Below are positions 25,408 through 33,693 of a DNA stretch of 64,000 bases, in pieces (positions within the stretch are counted from its first letter, which is position 1; every line of letters begins with the position of its first letter). Position numbers and translations under genes: made by a program. Below the pieces are notes generated by a model that saw only the letters and a list, made by a program, of their open reading frames with translations, had not been told where the DNA came from and did not search any database. Origin of the DNA: Streptomyces sp. NBC_01454 (lineage in GTDB: Bacteria > Actinomycetota > Actinomycetes > Streptomycetales > Streptomycetaceae); contig NZ_CP109460.1 in the NCBI RefSeq assembly GCF_036227565.1, positions 1,178,001 to 1,242,000 on the forward strand. Direction: 5' to 3'.

Positions 25408-26202
25408 GTGAACCCCGCGGACAAGACACCCGACGCACCGAACCCGCCCCCGTCCCGGACCTCCGGCCCCCCATGGGCGGGTGAGCAGGGCGGCGATCCG
25501 GCCTGCTGGCTGGACCAGGTGTGTGCGGCCTGCGGCCGGATCCGCGAACGGCCCGGCAGCGAGGTCTGCGCGTACTGCGGCGCGGGGGCGGCGGACGACA
25601 CGGAGCGTGCGGGCGGCACGGACGGCGACACGGACCGCGACGGCGGAGCCGGGACCGGCTCCCGCCTCGACCCCGAGCGGCGGGCCGCACCGGTCCGCCG
25701 GGACCGCGACGAGGAGGGGCGGGCCCGCAGCGCCCGCCCCCGCGACGGACTCGGCCGGCCGCTCCCGTACGGCTCCCCAGGGGTGGCGCGCCAGCCCGAA
25801 GGGGTGTCACGGACACCCGCGCAGTCGCTGGCCGAAGCCCAGCGGCTGCTCGACGACGGGATGCCGTTCCACGCCCACGAGGTGCTGGAGGACGCCTGGA
25901 AAGCGGCGCCCGAAGCGGAGCGCGAGCTGTGGCGGGGACTCGCCCAGCTCGCCGTGGGGCTCACCCATGCGGCACGCGGCAATGCCGTGGGCGGCAGGGC
26001 GCTGCTCGACCGGGGGATATCGGCCCTCGCGCCGTATGCGGAGGCGGCCCCCTACGGGATCGACATCGCGGGGCTCCTCGCCTGGTCCCGGGAGCTGACC
26101 GGACGGCTGGCCGGCTCCGGGGCCGTACCGGCCGCGGAGACCGCCCCCCGGCTCCGGGCCACCGGCGGGACGACCGAAAACCTCCCCACCGCCGACGGGT
26201 GA
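25408..26202 (+). CDS. DUF309 protein with an N-terminal zinc-ribbon-like extension
   Basis: A 264-residue protein. The C-terminal part (about 125-215) is a DUF309 helical domain with the hallmark FHAHEVLEDAWKAAPEAERE and WRGLAQLAVGLTHAARGN. The N-terminal part holds CAACGR and CAYCG, two CxxC knuckles 13 residues apart that could bind zinc, followed by an acidic, disordered linker. Typical DUF309 proteins that I know start near the segment ARPRDGLGRPLPYG, so the first ~95 residues are unusual. The GTG start is not firm because its GAAGGG lies very close, but the frame is open and no better start occurs before the Cys pairs. The function is unknown. Confidence 0.78.
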   Translation: MNPADKTPDAPNPPPSRTSGPPWAGEQGGDPACWLDQVCAACGRIRERPGSEVCAYCGAGAADDTERAGGTDGDTDRDGGAGTGSRLDPERRAAPVRRDRDEEGRARSARPRDGLGRPLPYGSPGVARQPEGVSRTPAQSLAEAQRLLDDGMPFHAHEVLEDAWKAAPEAERELWRGLAQLAVGLTHAARGNAVGGRALLDRGISALAPYAEAAPYGIDIAGLLAWSRELTGRLAGSGAVPAAETAPRLRATGGTTENLPTADG

Positions 26203-26238
26203 GGAAGGGGCTCCGCGGGGACATGCGGAGCCCCTTCC
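26203..26238. terminator. Bidirectional terminator hairpin
   Basis: A perfect 14-bp stem (GGAAGGGGCTCCGC with GCGGAGCCCCTTCC) and an 8-nt loop, starting on the base after the DUF309 stop. It lies between convergent genes and can serve both. Confidence 0.8.
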
Positions 26239-26304
26239 CCCCGTCGTACGGCGGGACCTCCGGTGCTCACCGGCCGTACGTCCCGGGCCACCGGCGTTGC
26301 GGGC

Positions 26305-27474
26305 CTACGCCGCGCCGCGCCGCTCTCCACCGCGGCCGCGTCCCTGTCGCCCTCGGGTCAGCAGGGCGCCCAGCCCGATCGCCGCGACGCCGGCGCCGCC
26401 CGCCCCCAGGACCAGGGCCGAGCGCCAAGGGGAACCACCGCGGATCTCGGCTCCGGTGATACCTGCTGCCACCGGACCCGGCCGGGCGCCACCGTCGTAG
26501 GAGGCGTTCACGGCGTGCAGGGTGCCCACCGGCTGGGCCTTGCCCTCGGCGCCGAAGCCCCAGTCGAGCAGCGAACCGGCCTCCTTGTAGACGCCGTTGG
26601 CCTGCGTCGACCGGGGGTTCATCACGGTGACCAGCAGGGTGCGGCCGTTGCGGCGGGCGGCAGCGATCAGGGTGTTGCCGGCCTGGGAGGTGTAGCCGTT
26701 CTTCACGCCGATGATGCCCGGGTATCGGGACAGCCCGTGCGAGCCCACCAGCATGCGGTTGGTGTTCTCGATCCGGGTGGCACCGCCGGCGCCGGGGAAC
26801 AGGGCGCTGGGGGTGGAGCAGTAGCGGGCGAAGTCGGCGTTGGCGAGCCCGGCGCGGGCGAAGACCGTCAGGTCGTACGCCGAGGACACCTGGCCGGGCG
26901 CGTCATACCCGTCGGGGGACTTGACGGTGGTGTCGCGCGCGCCGAGCCTGCGGGCGGTCTGCTGCATCTCGCGCGCGGTGGTCCGCCAGCCGCCGTTCAT
27001 CGACGCCAGCACATGCACCGCGTCGTTGCCGGAGCGCAGGAAGACCCCGCGCCACAGATCGGCGACGGTGTAGCTGCGGCCCTGCCGGACGCCGACGACG
27101 CTGCTGCCCGCCCCGACGCCCGCGAGGTCCGCGGAGCTGACCTGGCGCACGGTGCCGGACGGGAACTTCGGCAGGACGGTGACCGCGAACAGCGTCTTGA
27201 GGGTGCTGGCCGGCGCCAGCTTCCGGTGCGGGCTCTTGGCGGCCAGCACATTGCCGGTGTCCGCGTCGGCCACCAACCAGGACAGTGCGGACAGCCCGCC
27301 GGGCAGCCTCGGTATGCCGGGGGCGGTGACGGCCCGCACCCCGGCGTCGCCCGCACGGGACTGACGGGTCGTCGCCCCGTCCGCCACGGCCGGTATGCAC
27401 GTCAGTGAGACCCCGGCGGCAATGATCAGTACCGTCGACGCCGCCTTCTTGGACATCCGCGCGTGAAGTGCCAT
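26305..27474 (-). CDS. D-alanyl-D-alanine carboxypeptidase (serine-type, DacA-like)
   Basis: A 389-residue exported penicillin-binding protein. A signal sequence covers residues about 8-32. The active-site SxxK is in APASTLKTLF (about residue 90), the SxN in RSGNDAVHVL (about 150), and the third box reads GVKNGYT rather than the usual KTG (about 270), a variant also known in streptomycete members. The protein ends with a hydrophobic helix (SALVLGAGGAGVAAIGLGALL) and an Arg-rich tail, anchoring it in the membrane with the catalytic domain outside. It trims the terminal D-Ala from peptidoglycan stem peptides. Confidence 0.88.
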   Translation of the reverse strand: MALHARMSKKAASTVLIIAAGVSLTCIPAVADGATTRQSRAGDAGVRAVTAPGIPRLPGGLSALSWLVADADTGNVLAAKSPHRKLAPASTLKTLFAVTVLPKFPSGTVRQVSSADLAGVGAGSSVVGVRQGRSYTVADLWRGVFLRSGNDAVHVLASMNGGWRTTAREMQQTARRLGARDTTVKSPDGYDAPGQVSSAYDLTVFARAGLANADFARYCSTPSALFPGAGGATRIENTNRMLVGSHGLSRYPGIIGVKNGYTSQAGNTLIAAARRNGRTLLVTVMNPRSTQANGVYKEAGSLLDWGFGAEGKAQPVGTLHAVNASYDGGARPGPVAAGITGAEIRGGSPWRSALVLGAGGAGVAAIGLGALLTRGRQGRGRGGERRGAA

Positions 27475-27591
27475 GGCGTCACGCTATGGAGCGGAGCGGC
27501 AACCCGCAGCACAGTTGAGCCAGACGGACCACGGTGGCGCCGCCCGCCCGGCGTGTCGCAGCTGCAAACGGCGCAAACGCCCAAAGGAAAG

Positions 27592-27629
27592 GCCCGCCCG
27601 GTGCGACGGGGGATGCACACCGGGCGGGC
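27592..27629 (-). terminator. Terminator of the P450 gene
   Basis: A perfect 12-bp stem (GCCCGCCCGGTG with CACCGGGCGGGC) and a 14-nt loop, 62-99 nt after the P450 stop. On the minus strand it is followed by CTTTCCTTT; on the plus strand a T5 run (27639-27643) also follows. It insulates the P450 gene from the carboxypeptidase gene. Confidence 0.75.
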
Positions 27630-27690
27630 TCAGACACCTTTTTACCTCATGAGCGAACGGTCATGCCTCAAAAACTTGTTCGCTTATTGA

Positions 27691-28914
27691 CTACCAAGCG
27701 ATGGGCAGCGAAATCAGGCCACGCGAGCGGAGGGACCTGCGATGCCGCAATTCAGCACGCGGGACGTCCAGTCGCAGCCCCGGGAAGCGGTCGAGGAGCG
27801 CCTCGAGCGCGGTGACGGCCTCCATCCGGGCGAGCGGCGCGCCGAGGCAGTAATGGATGCCATGGCCCATCGCGAGGTGCCCGGAGAGGTCCCTGCCGCG
27901 GTCCAGCGCGTCCGGCGCGGGGAAGCGTGCGGCGTCGCGGTTCGCGGACGCGATCGACAGCAGCACACTGTCCCCGGCCGGGATCCGTACGCCGCCGATC
28001 TCCAGGTCCTGGAGGGGGAAGCGGCGGATCGCCAGAGGACCGGGGCTGTCGAAGCGCAGGAACTCCTCCACGGCGGTCGGCAGTTCGGCTGGATTGTGCT
28101 GCAACTGACGCAGTAGTTCCGGATGGTCGAGCAGGCCGAGCACGGCGTTGCCGATGAGGTGGACGGTGTTCTCGTATCCGGCGAAGAGAATGAGGAAGGC
28201 GAGCGAGGTCAGCTCGTCCTCGGTGAGCCGGTCGCTCCCGTCGTCCCCGGGCGCGTCATCGCGGACCGCGATCAGGTCCGAGAGCAGGTCGTCGCCCGGC
28301 TCGGCGCGCTTGGCCGCGATCAGCCCGGTGTAGAACTCCAGCATCGCCCCGATCGCGTGCTTCATCCCCTCCGGCCGGCTCGGGTCGGGGGTGATCAGCG
28401 CGTCCGACCAGGCCAGGAAGTCCCGGCGGTCGCGCTGCGGGATGCCGAGCAGATCGCAGATCACGGTGATCGGCAGGGGCCCCGCGTAGTCGGCGATCAG
28501 GTCCGCGCGGCCGCGCTCGGCCATCGCGTCCAGCAGCTCGTCGGCGACCCGCCGTACGGGCGCCCGCAGCGTCTCGACCCGGCCCGGGGTGAAGGCCTTG
28601 ACCACCAGGCGGCGGACCCGGGTGTGGTCCGGCGGGTCCATGTTCAGCAGATTGGCGTCCAGCGCGGGTGGCAGCGCGAAACCCCGGTACCCGCCGGGCC
28701 CGGCATGGCGCTTGTCCAGGGAGAGCCGGGGGTCGGCCAGGGCGCTGCGGACGTCCTCGTAGCGGGTGACCAGCCAGGCGGGGCTTCCGTCGGCGCCGGT
28801 GATCCGGTGCACCGGGCCGGACTCGCGCAGTGCGGCGTAGGCGGCGTACGGATCGTCGAGGAGAGGCGTCACGTCGATGGGGGCGTCGGGGCCGGTCTCG
28901 GCGGTGTTCTGCAT
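27691..28914 (-). CDS. Cytochrome P450
   Basis: A 407-residue bacterial class I P450. The I-helix oxygen-activation motif reads LFAGYENTVHLIG (about residue 245). The ExxR-like segment is EEFLRFDSP, and the heme-binding loop is GHGIHYCLGAPLAR (about 352, axial Cys). The start ATG (MQNTAETG) is the conventional one; an upstream open frame is Arg-rich and carries a tandem DNA repeat. No ferredoxin gene is adjacent, so redox partners come from elsewhere. It lies at the 3' end of the XRE/metalloprotease/MAB_1171c-type cassette, 213 nt after the membrane protein gene and past a strong hairpin, so it may be transcribed separately. Confidence 0.9.
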   Translation of the reverse strand: MQNTAETGPDAPIDVTPLLDDPYAAYAALRESGPVHRITGADGSPAWLVTRYEDVRSALADPRLSLDKRHAGPGGYRGFALPPALDANLLNMDPPDHTRVRRLVVKAFTPGRVETLRAPVRRVADELLDAMAERGRADLIADYAGPLPITVICDLLGIPQRDRRDFLAWSDALITPDPSRPEGMKHAIGAMLEFYTGLIAAKRAEPGDDLLSDLIAVRDDAPGDDGSDRLTEDELTSLAFLILFAGYENTVHLIGNAVLGLLDHPELLRQLQHNPAELPTAVEEFLRFDSPGPLAIRRFPLQDLEIGGVRIPAGDSVLLSIASANRDAARFPAPDALDRGRDLSGHLAMGHGIHYCLGAPLARMEAVTALEALLDRFPGLRLDVPRAELRHRRSLRSRGLISLPIAW

Positions 28915-28993
28915 GGGCCCGACTCTAGGCCGTGGCCGCGAAGTCCCGCCCGGCACACGACGCCTGGCACGCACGCGCGCTGTCGTCCGCCAC

Positions 28994-29021
28994 GAGCCGT
29001 CCGCCATGAGCCGTCCGCCGT
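28994..29021. repeat. Tandem 14-mer repeat upstream of the P450 start
   Basis: GAGCCGTCCGCCAT (28994-29007) and GAGCCGTCCGCCGT (29008-29021) are direct tandem copies with one mismatch; a partial copy precedes them. They lie about 80-110 nt upstream of the P450 ATG, where they could act as repeated operator sites or be chance slippage. Confidence 0.6.
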
Positions 29022-29040
29022 CCGGCAATACCCGCGAGGA

Positions 29041-29066
29041 CGGCACCGGTTCAGGAACCGGTGCCG
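29041..29066. terminator. Long perfect hairpin between the membrane protein and P450 genes
   Basis: CGGCACCGGTTC and GAACCGGTGCCG form a perfect 12-bp inverted repeat with a 2-nt centre, about 60 nt past the stop of the MAB_1171c-type gene. A smaller CACCCC/GGGGTG stem lies between. It is most likely a terminator or attenuator, but a dimeric-protein operator is possible. Confidence 0.5.
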
Positions 29067-29127
29067 CCTCGGTGGTACGGGCGGCCCGGACCCCCGTCCC
29101 GGGCCACCCCGTCTCAGGGGGTGTTTC

Positions 29128-30348
29128 TCAACTGCGCGCCACCGCGCTGCGCTGGCGCAGTTCGGTGAGCACGGTGTCGATCAGCGGCGAGTGGTAGACA
29201 TCCGCCACCAGGGCCAAGTGTTCGTACTCCGCGGAGAGTTCGGCCGGTGCGCTGCCGCTGGAGACCACCACACTGTCCGCGCCGTGCTCGGGGACATGAC
29301 CGACCGCACGGTTCTCCAGACCGCGGCGGAGCGCGGCGGCCTCGGCGACGGCCGCCAGCTGCCGGTCGTCCAGGGCGACCGCGCGGGCCCGCTCACGGGC
29401 GACATCGACGGCGTCGGACTCCACATGCCGCCGGATACCGCGCTGCACGTCCCGGATCTCGGCCATCTGCCGGTTGGCCCGCCACTCCAGATCGGCGAAC
29501 GGCCATTGCACGGACCACGTCGAGGTCTCCATCGTCACCTCCGGGGTCTGCGCGGTGACGGTCCGCCAGAGCGGGGAGAGGCGGCGCAGCCGGCGCCAGG
29601 CGGCGACCCGCGGGCCTGCCGCCGGCAGGGCGAATCCGGCGAGGACCATGAGGGCCGCGACCGAGGCGCTCAGCGGGGCCACTCCGTTGGAGAGCCACAG
29701 CGCCGGGTGGCCCGCCCAGGACAGGACGAACCCGACGACCTTGCACGCGCAGTAGACGAGGCCCAGCCAGCAGCCCGCGGCCAGCACCCGCAGACCGCGC
29801 GCCAGATACGTGCCGCCGAGCCGGGCGGCGTAGCGCGGGCACAGCGTCCCCAGGGCCGCCGAGGCGAAGCCGAAAATGGCCAGATACAGCACCAGGAACA
29901 GCATCACGCCAGGAGAGTCGGTGTACGCGGTGCTGAAGTCACGGGGATGCTCGACGGCGTCCGGCCGGCCGGCGAGGAATCCGGCGATCGCCACCGCCCA
30001 GAGCACGGCCACGCCCCCGACGGCGACCCGCGCCCTGGCCCGCGCACGGGCCTTCCCGGCCGCCCCCTCCCCCGCCGTCCAGCGCAGCAGCAACACCATG
30101 GCGCCCGCGGCGAACACCACGACGGAGGAGTAGAGGAAGACCATGGCGAGGTTCGCCACACCGGTCAGCCGATCGAACGCGCGGTAGAGGCTGGGCGCGG
30201 AGAAGAGGAAGACCGTGGCCACCCCGCCGGTCATCACACAGGCCAGCCCCAGATCCGCATTGCTGCGGTCACGGAACCACGCGACGGATTTGTATCCGAC
30301 GATCACCCAGGCGGCCAGCCCGAACGACAGATAGAGGGCATCAAACAC
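29128..30348 (-). CDS. MAB_1171c-type seven-helix membrane protein (DUF6545-like C-terminus)
   Basis: A 406-residue integral membrane protein. Seven hydrophobic segments fill residues 1-250 (for example DALYLSFGLAAWVIVGYK, YLAIFGFASAALGTL and LVYCACKVVGFVLSW). A cytoplasmic helical domain follows from about residue 265, beginning RRLRRLSPLWRTV and containing LEWRANRQMAEIRDVQRGI. This matches proteins called MAB_1171c family putative transporters in actinobacterial annotations; to my knowledge transport has never been shown. The helix count and large cytosolic tail would also suit a membrane sensor. The GTG start lies eight bases inside the metalloprotease gene, indicating tight coupling. Confidence 0.8.
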   Translation of the reverse strand: MFDALYLSFGLAAWVIVGYKSVAWFRDRSNADLGLACVMTGGVATVFLFSAPSLYRAFDRLTGVANLAMVFLYSSVVVFAAGAMVLLLRWTAGEGAAGKARARARARVAVGGVAVLWAVAIAGFLAGRPDAVEHPRDFSTAYTDSPGVMLFLVLYLAIFGFASAALGTLCPRYAARLGGTYLARGLRVLAAGCWLGLVYCACKVVGFVLSWAGHPALWLSNGVAPLSASVAALMVLAGFALPAAGPRVAAWRRLRRLSPLWRTVTAQTPEVTMETSTWSVQWPFADLEWRANRQMAEIRDVQRGIRRHVESDAVDVARERARAVALDDRQLAAVAEAAALRRGLENRAVGHVPEHGADSVVVSSGSAPAELSAEYEHLALVADVYHSPLIDTVLTELRQRSAVARS

Positions 30349-31051
30349 GCGAGCCCCCGTCCCCGGCCGCGTCCGCACCGGCGCCCTCGGGTCCCGCGCC
30401 GCCGGCCGGAACCCCCTGCCGGCGCCGGATGTGCTGGAGTGCGGGCCCGAGCGCCGCCGCCAGCTCGGCCGCCTGTCCCTCCAGAGGGAGTTCACGCTCG
30501 GCAGCGGACGGCGCCACCCGCTCCATCAGCAGCGTGCCGAGCACCTCGGTCTCCCGCTCGGCGAGGTTGTCATAGCCGTGATGCCGGGCGAAGCCCATGG
30601 TCAGGCCCATCCGCCGCATGGCGGTGGCGACATCGACGGACGGTGTCCACAGCTTCAGCGCGTCCTCGGTGACCGAGGGATCCTGGGCGTGTCCCAGCAG
30701 GAGGTGGCTCAGTTCGTGCAGCACGATGTGCGCCTGGTGCCACGGCGAGGTCTTGAGCTCGTAGAAGACCCAGTAGCCGTCGTCGGTGACGGCCGTCATC
30801 CCGGAGACCACCCCGCCCAGGCTCATCGGCACCAGGTGGACGGGCCGCGCCACCCGCGCGGCGACGATGTCACACATCCCGCGCAGATCGATTGCGGCGG
30901 GCAGTGCCAGCTCCTTGATCAGCTGCTTGCACCGCCTGCGTATCTGCCCCACTCGCATGCTCGTCCCGTCCTCGTGTCCGGACCGCTGCCAGGTGGCGAA
31001 GATCTGGCCGCGCTCAGCGGTCCGTGTCGACTCACTCACCGCGCCGGTCAC
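30341..31051 (-). CDS. IrrE/ImmA-like zinc metallopeptidase
   Basis: A 236-residue soluble protein with a zincin motif HIVLHELSHLLLGH (about residues 108-121), the HExxH plus third ligand region of the IrrE/ImmA (DUF955) family. Such enzymes cleave XRE-type repressors in phage-like and stress-response systems (ImmA-ImmR, IrrE-DdrO). Its gene overlaps that of an XRE regulator by 20 nt, so that regulator is the obvious candidate substrate. The C-terminal 35 residues are a Gly/Ala-rich tail. Actinobacterial annotation often labels this type a toxin component, which is not proven. I chose the GTG with GGAG upstream; a second GTG lies four codons later. Confidence 0.78.
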   Translation of the reverse strand: MTGAVSESTRTAERGQIFATWQRSGHEDGTSMRVGQIRRRCKQLIKELALPAAIDLRGMCDIVAARVARPVHLVPMSLGGVVSGMTAVTDDGYWVFYELKTSPWHQAHIVLHELSHLLLGHAQDPSVTEDALKLWTPSVDVATAMRRMGLTMGFARHHGYDNLAERETEVLGTLLMERVAPSAAERELPLEGQAAELAAALGPALQHIRRRQGVPAGGAGPEGAGADAAGDGGSRV

Positions 31052-31520
31052 CGCCCTGCTCCGGCGGATCGGCCGGCAGATTCATCTGCTCCCGGAACTG
31101 GCCGATGATCGTCGTCAGGCTGTCCTGCACCTCCGGCGGCAGCCCGACGGAGCGCAGTGCGATGGCGCGCACCCGCTGATCGCGCATGGCGGCGAGGAAG
31201 CGCACCTCCTCCTCCACCCGCGCGGCCTGCGGCTGCGAGAGGTCCCCCAGCAGATAGCCCACCGGCACCGCGAAGAACTTGGCCAGCGCGCGCAGCAGTT
31301 CCGGACTCGGGTTCGTACGCCTGCTGTTGCGCAGCATCGACAGATACTGCTCGGTCACCTTGACCCCGCCGTACTCCTCCGCTCCCCCGCTGATCTCCTC
31401 GGCCACGAAGGCGTTGGTGTACGGGGCGCCGGGCGGGTGCATGTTCGCGAAGAGATGGTTGAGCCGCTCCGCGAGCGCACTGCCCGCCCCCTTGGATCGG
31501 CCGTCGCCCCCCACGCTCAT
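31032..31520 (-). CDS. XRE family helix-turn-helix regulator
   Basis: A 162-residue protein with a central DNA-binding region, VKVTEQYLSMLRNSRRTNPS followed by PELLRALAKFFAVPVGYLLG (about residues 50-95), and a C-terminal helical part (VRFLAAMRDQRVRAIALRSVG) that may dimerise or be the cleavage target of the metallopeptidase encoded next. The ATG lies after GGTGG. It heads the minus-strand cassette with the metallopeptidase, the seven-helix protein and perhaps the P450. Autoregulation is expected from family precedent but no operator is obvious. Confidence 0.85.
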   Translation of the reverse strand: MSVGGDGRSKGAGSALAERLNHLFANMHPPGAPYTNAFVAEEISGGAEEYGGVKVTEQYLSMLRNSRRTNPSPELLRALAKFFAVPVGYLLGDLSQPQAARVEEEVRFLAAMRDQRVRAIALRSVGLPPEVQDSLTTIIGQFREQMNLPADPPEQGGDRRGE

Positions 31521-31916
31521 GCCCACCGTCCCCCATCGATCGAGCCCAACGAACAGTTAAGGCACTGGAATTACCACCCTCATCTTGTCACGCCGGGAAC
31601 ACCGTGCACCAGTCCACTTACAGACAGTAAGGGCCGATCGACTTAACCGGCAGTTGAGTGACAGTGCAGTCATACAGAGCGTGAACAACGGCGACCCGGC
31701 GGACGGGCAGCCGGCACCGCATCTCAACCCACACCGCCGAGAGCGGAGTTCATCCGCACCTTCCGGAAGCGCACACCGGAGACCGGGGCAGCCACGGCCC
31801 TGCGCGCGAAGACACGGACGCCGACGGCCCGTCGTCGGCGGACGAATCGGGCAGATGGACCGCGGAGGCACACGCGGGCTCGACTCCCCTTCCCGCACCA
31901 CGGCGGGCGGACATGC
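31521..31916. other. Intergenic region with no recognisable gene
   Basis: About 400 nt upstream of the XRE gene, bounded by the tRNA terminator. It is less GC-rich near 31555-31680 and must hold the promoter of the XRE cassette. Short open frames in it show no domain or ribosome site. Nothing further is seen. Confidence 0.5.
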
Positions 31917-31949
31917 AAAAGAGGCCGTTCCCCTCAGGGAAACGACCTC
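31917..31949 (-). terminator. Terminator of tRNA-Pro
   Basis: On the minus strand GAGGTCGTTTCCC pairs with GGGGAACGGCCTC (minor mismatches) and is followed directly by TTTTGC. It begins 20 nt after the tRNA end, a typical position. Confidence 0.75.
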
Positions 31950-31968
31950 CGACCTGCAGAAAAGCAAG

Positions 31969-32042
<74 letters not shown>

Positions 32043-32155
32043 ATGCCCGTTCCGGCCGGGTTGTCCCGGCTGACCGCGCACGAGAACAATACCGCATGTC
32101 AGAGGGTGGGTGCTGCCATTTCGAGGCGCGCGGCCCCACCTGGCCGGTCGGCGAG

Positions 32156-32173
32156 ATGAGTACCCGTACTCAT
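32156..32173. promoter_or_regulatory. Perfect 18-bp palindrome ATGAGTAC-CC-GTACTCAT
   Basis: Eight-base arms with a 2-nt centre, 34 nt upstream of the YiaA-like ATG. Its position and symmetry suggest a dimeric regulator site. The tract sits in less GC-rich sequence than its surroundings. Confidence 0.65.
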
Positions 32174-32206
32174 GCGCCGCTGTCACCGCGCCCCCACGCT
32201 ACGCAC

Positions 32207-32500
32207 ATGACAACTCCATCGATTCAGCGGCCGACGACCACGGCCTTCTTCGTGCAGTCGGCGATCTCCTTCGGGCTCTCGCTGGTGGCGCTGATGATCG
32301 GGATCACCCGGCTGCCCGTGGGGCCCTGGGAGCGCGGGTTTCTCGCCCTCGGGCTGGTCTTCGTGGTGTCCTCGGCGTTCACGCTGGCCAAGTGCGTACG
32401 CGACCGCCAGGAGGTCGCGGAGGTGACGAACCGGGTGGACAAGGCCCGGATCGACAAGATCCTCATCGAGCAGGACGTCTTCCACCCGGGGAAGGTCTGA
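32207..32500 (+). CDS. YiaA/YiaB-like small inner-membrane protein
   Basis: A 97-residue protein with two transmembrane helices: TTAFFVQSAISFGLSLVALM (about residues 10-33) and RGFLALGLVFVVSSAFTLAK (about 43-63). A hydrophilic tail follows, ending RVDKARIDKILIEQDVFHPG. It matches the YiaA/YiaB family of unknown function; the paired helices with GPW/WERG at the loop are the hallmark. The ATG (MTTPSIQRP) was chosen over longer in-frame starts because a perfect palindrome lies 34 nt before it. It is divergent from the tRNA. Confidence 0.82.
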   Translation: MTTPSIQRPTTTAFFVQSAISFGLSLVALMIGITRLPVGPWERGFLALGLVFVVSSAFTLAKCVRDRQEVAEVTNRVDKARIDKILIEQDVFHPGKV

Positions 32501-32587
32501 CCCGCAGGGGACGGGCGGCGACGAGCGGGACGCCGGTGCCGGCGGCCGGGCGCCGCCGCTCCGGCCCCGCCGCCCGGCCCCTGCGGG

Positions 32588-33511
32588 TCAGATGCGCTTG
32601 TCGAGCCAGGCCAGCAGATCGTCCTGGACCTCGTCGCGATGGGTCTCGTTGAGGATCTCGTGGCGGGCCTCCGGGTAAGCCTGCCAGGTCAGATCGCGGG
32701 TGCCCAGGTAGCGGAAGTCCTCCAGGAGTTCATGGACCAGGGTCATCCCCTGGTGGCAGGGGTCCAGCGCGCCGACGGCGACATGGACGGGCAGTCCGCG
32801 CGGGATGCGGGCGAGGTTGTCCGGGTCGTTGATCTTGCGGATGGCGCGTACCCAGTCGAGGGCCAGCCCGGCGCAGAACGGGAAGCCGCAGTCCTCGTCG
32901 GCGACGTAGGCGTCCACCTCGGCGGTGTCGCGGGAGAGCCATTCGTAGCCGGTGCGGTGGGTGAAGGCGTCGTTGAAGGAGCGGAAGGTGCGCGGGATGA
33001 AGGCCGACAGCGCGCCGCGGCCGTGCTCGGCGGCCTCCGCCTCCAGTTCGGCCACGGCCCCCTCGATGTCCAGGCCGGGCAGGGTCCGGAAGGTGCCGGT
33101 GAGGATCAGTCCGGCGAGGTCGGCGCCGTACTCCTGGGCGTAGTCACGGGCCAGCAGCGAGCCCATGCTGTGGCCGAGCAGCACCAGGGGGACGCCGGGG
33201 TGGGCGGCGGCCGCGTGGTTGCCGATGCCCTTGAGGTCGCTGACGATCGCCCGCCAGGCGTCCTCGCCGACCACCCCGCGGCCACCGGTGGAGGGGGCGG
33301 TGGCGCCGTGCCCCCGGTGGTCGGAGGCGATCACGCCATAGCCGTGGCCGGCCAGGAAGCGGGCGAAGCGGTCGTAGCGCCTGCCGTGTTCGGCGGCGCC
33401 GTGGGCGATCTGGACGAGGGCACGCGGGTGGCCGGACTCCGGGAGCCAGGTGTAGGTGGCGATCCGGGCGCCGTCCGGGGCCTGGTGGACAGCTGGCTGC
33501 ATGGCCTGCAT
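32588..33511 (-). CDS. Alpha/beta hydrolase, monoacylglycerol lipase-like
   Basis: A 307-residue cytoplasmic serine hydrolase of the hydrolase_4/lysophospholipase type. Features are IAHGAAEHGRRYDRFARFLA (oxyanion-hole HG), SDHRGHGATAPS, the nucleophile elbow LLGHSMGSLLARDY (Ser at about 121), and late acid/base candidates in VGALDPCHQG and YPEARHEILNE. The family cleaves monoacylglycerols or related esters. The start ATG has AGGAG eight bases upstream. It is divergent from the large propeller-amidohydrolase gene, with 182 nt between the starts. Confidence 0.88.
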   Translation of the reverse strand: MQAMQPAVHQAPDGARIATYTWLPESGHPRALVQIAHGAAEHGRRYDRFARFLAGHGYGVIASDHRGHGATAPSTGGRGVVGEDAWRAIVSDLKGIGNHAAAAHPGVPLVLLGHSMGSLLARDYAQEYGADLAGLILTGTFRTLPGLDIEGAVAELEAEAAEHGRGALSAFIPRTFRSFNDAFTHRTGYEWLSRDTAEVDAYVADEDCGFPFCAGLALDWVRAIRKINDPDNLARIPRGLPVHVAVGALDPCHQGMTLVHELLEDFRYLGTRDLTWQAYPEARHEILNETHRDEVQDDLLAWLDKRI

Positions 33512-33693
33512 GGCGTCGTCTCCTGAACTGCCGGTGCGGTGGCTGACGGGTCTCGGCGCCCACTCTTCCGCGCCGGGCGGGGGTACGCCATGGGACGCGC
33601 GCGGCGGAGATGGCCCGGCCGCGGCGGCGCGTGACACGATCAGCCGGCTGTTTCCCGGCGCCTGTGCCGCAACCCCCCTTCGCAGGAGGATCG

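Noticed and set aside
27691..31520. Calling the protease/XRE pair a toxin-antitoxin module
   Set aside because: Annotation pipelines use that label, but the HExxH protease resembles IrrE/ImmA and no growth-inhibitory domain is visible; it is kept as a possibility only.
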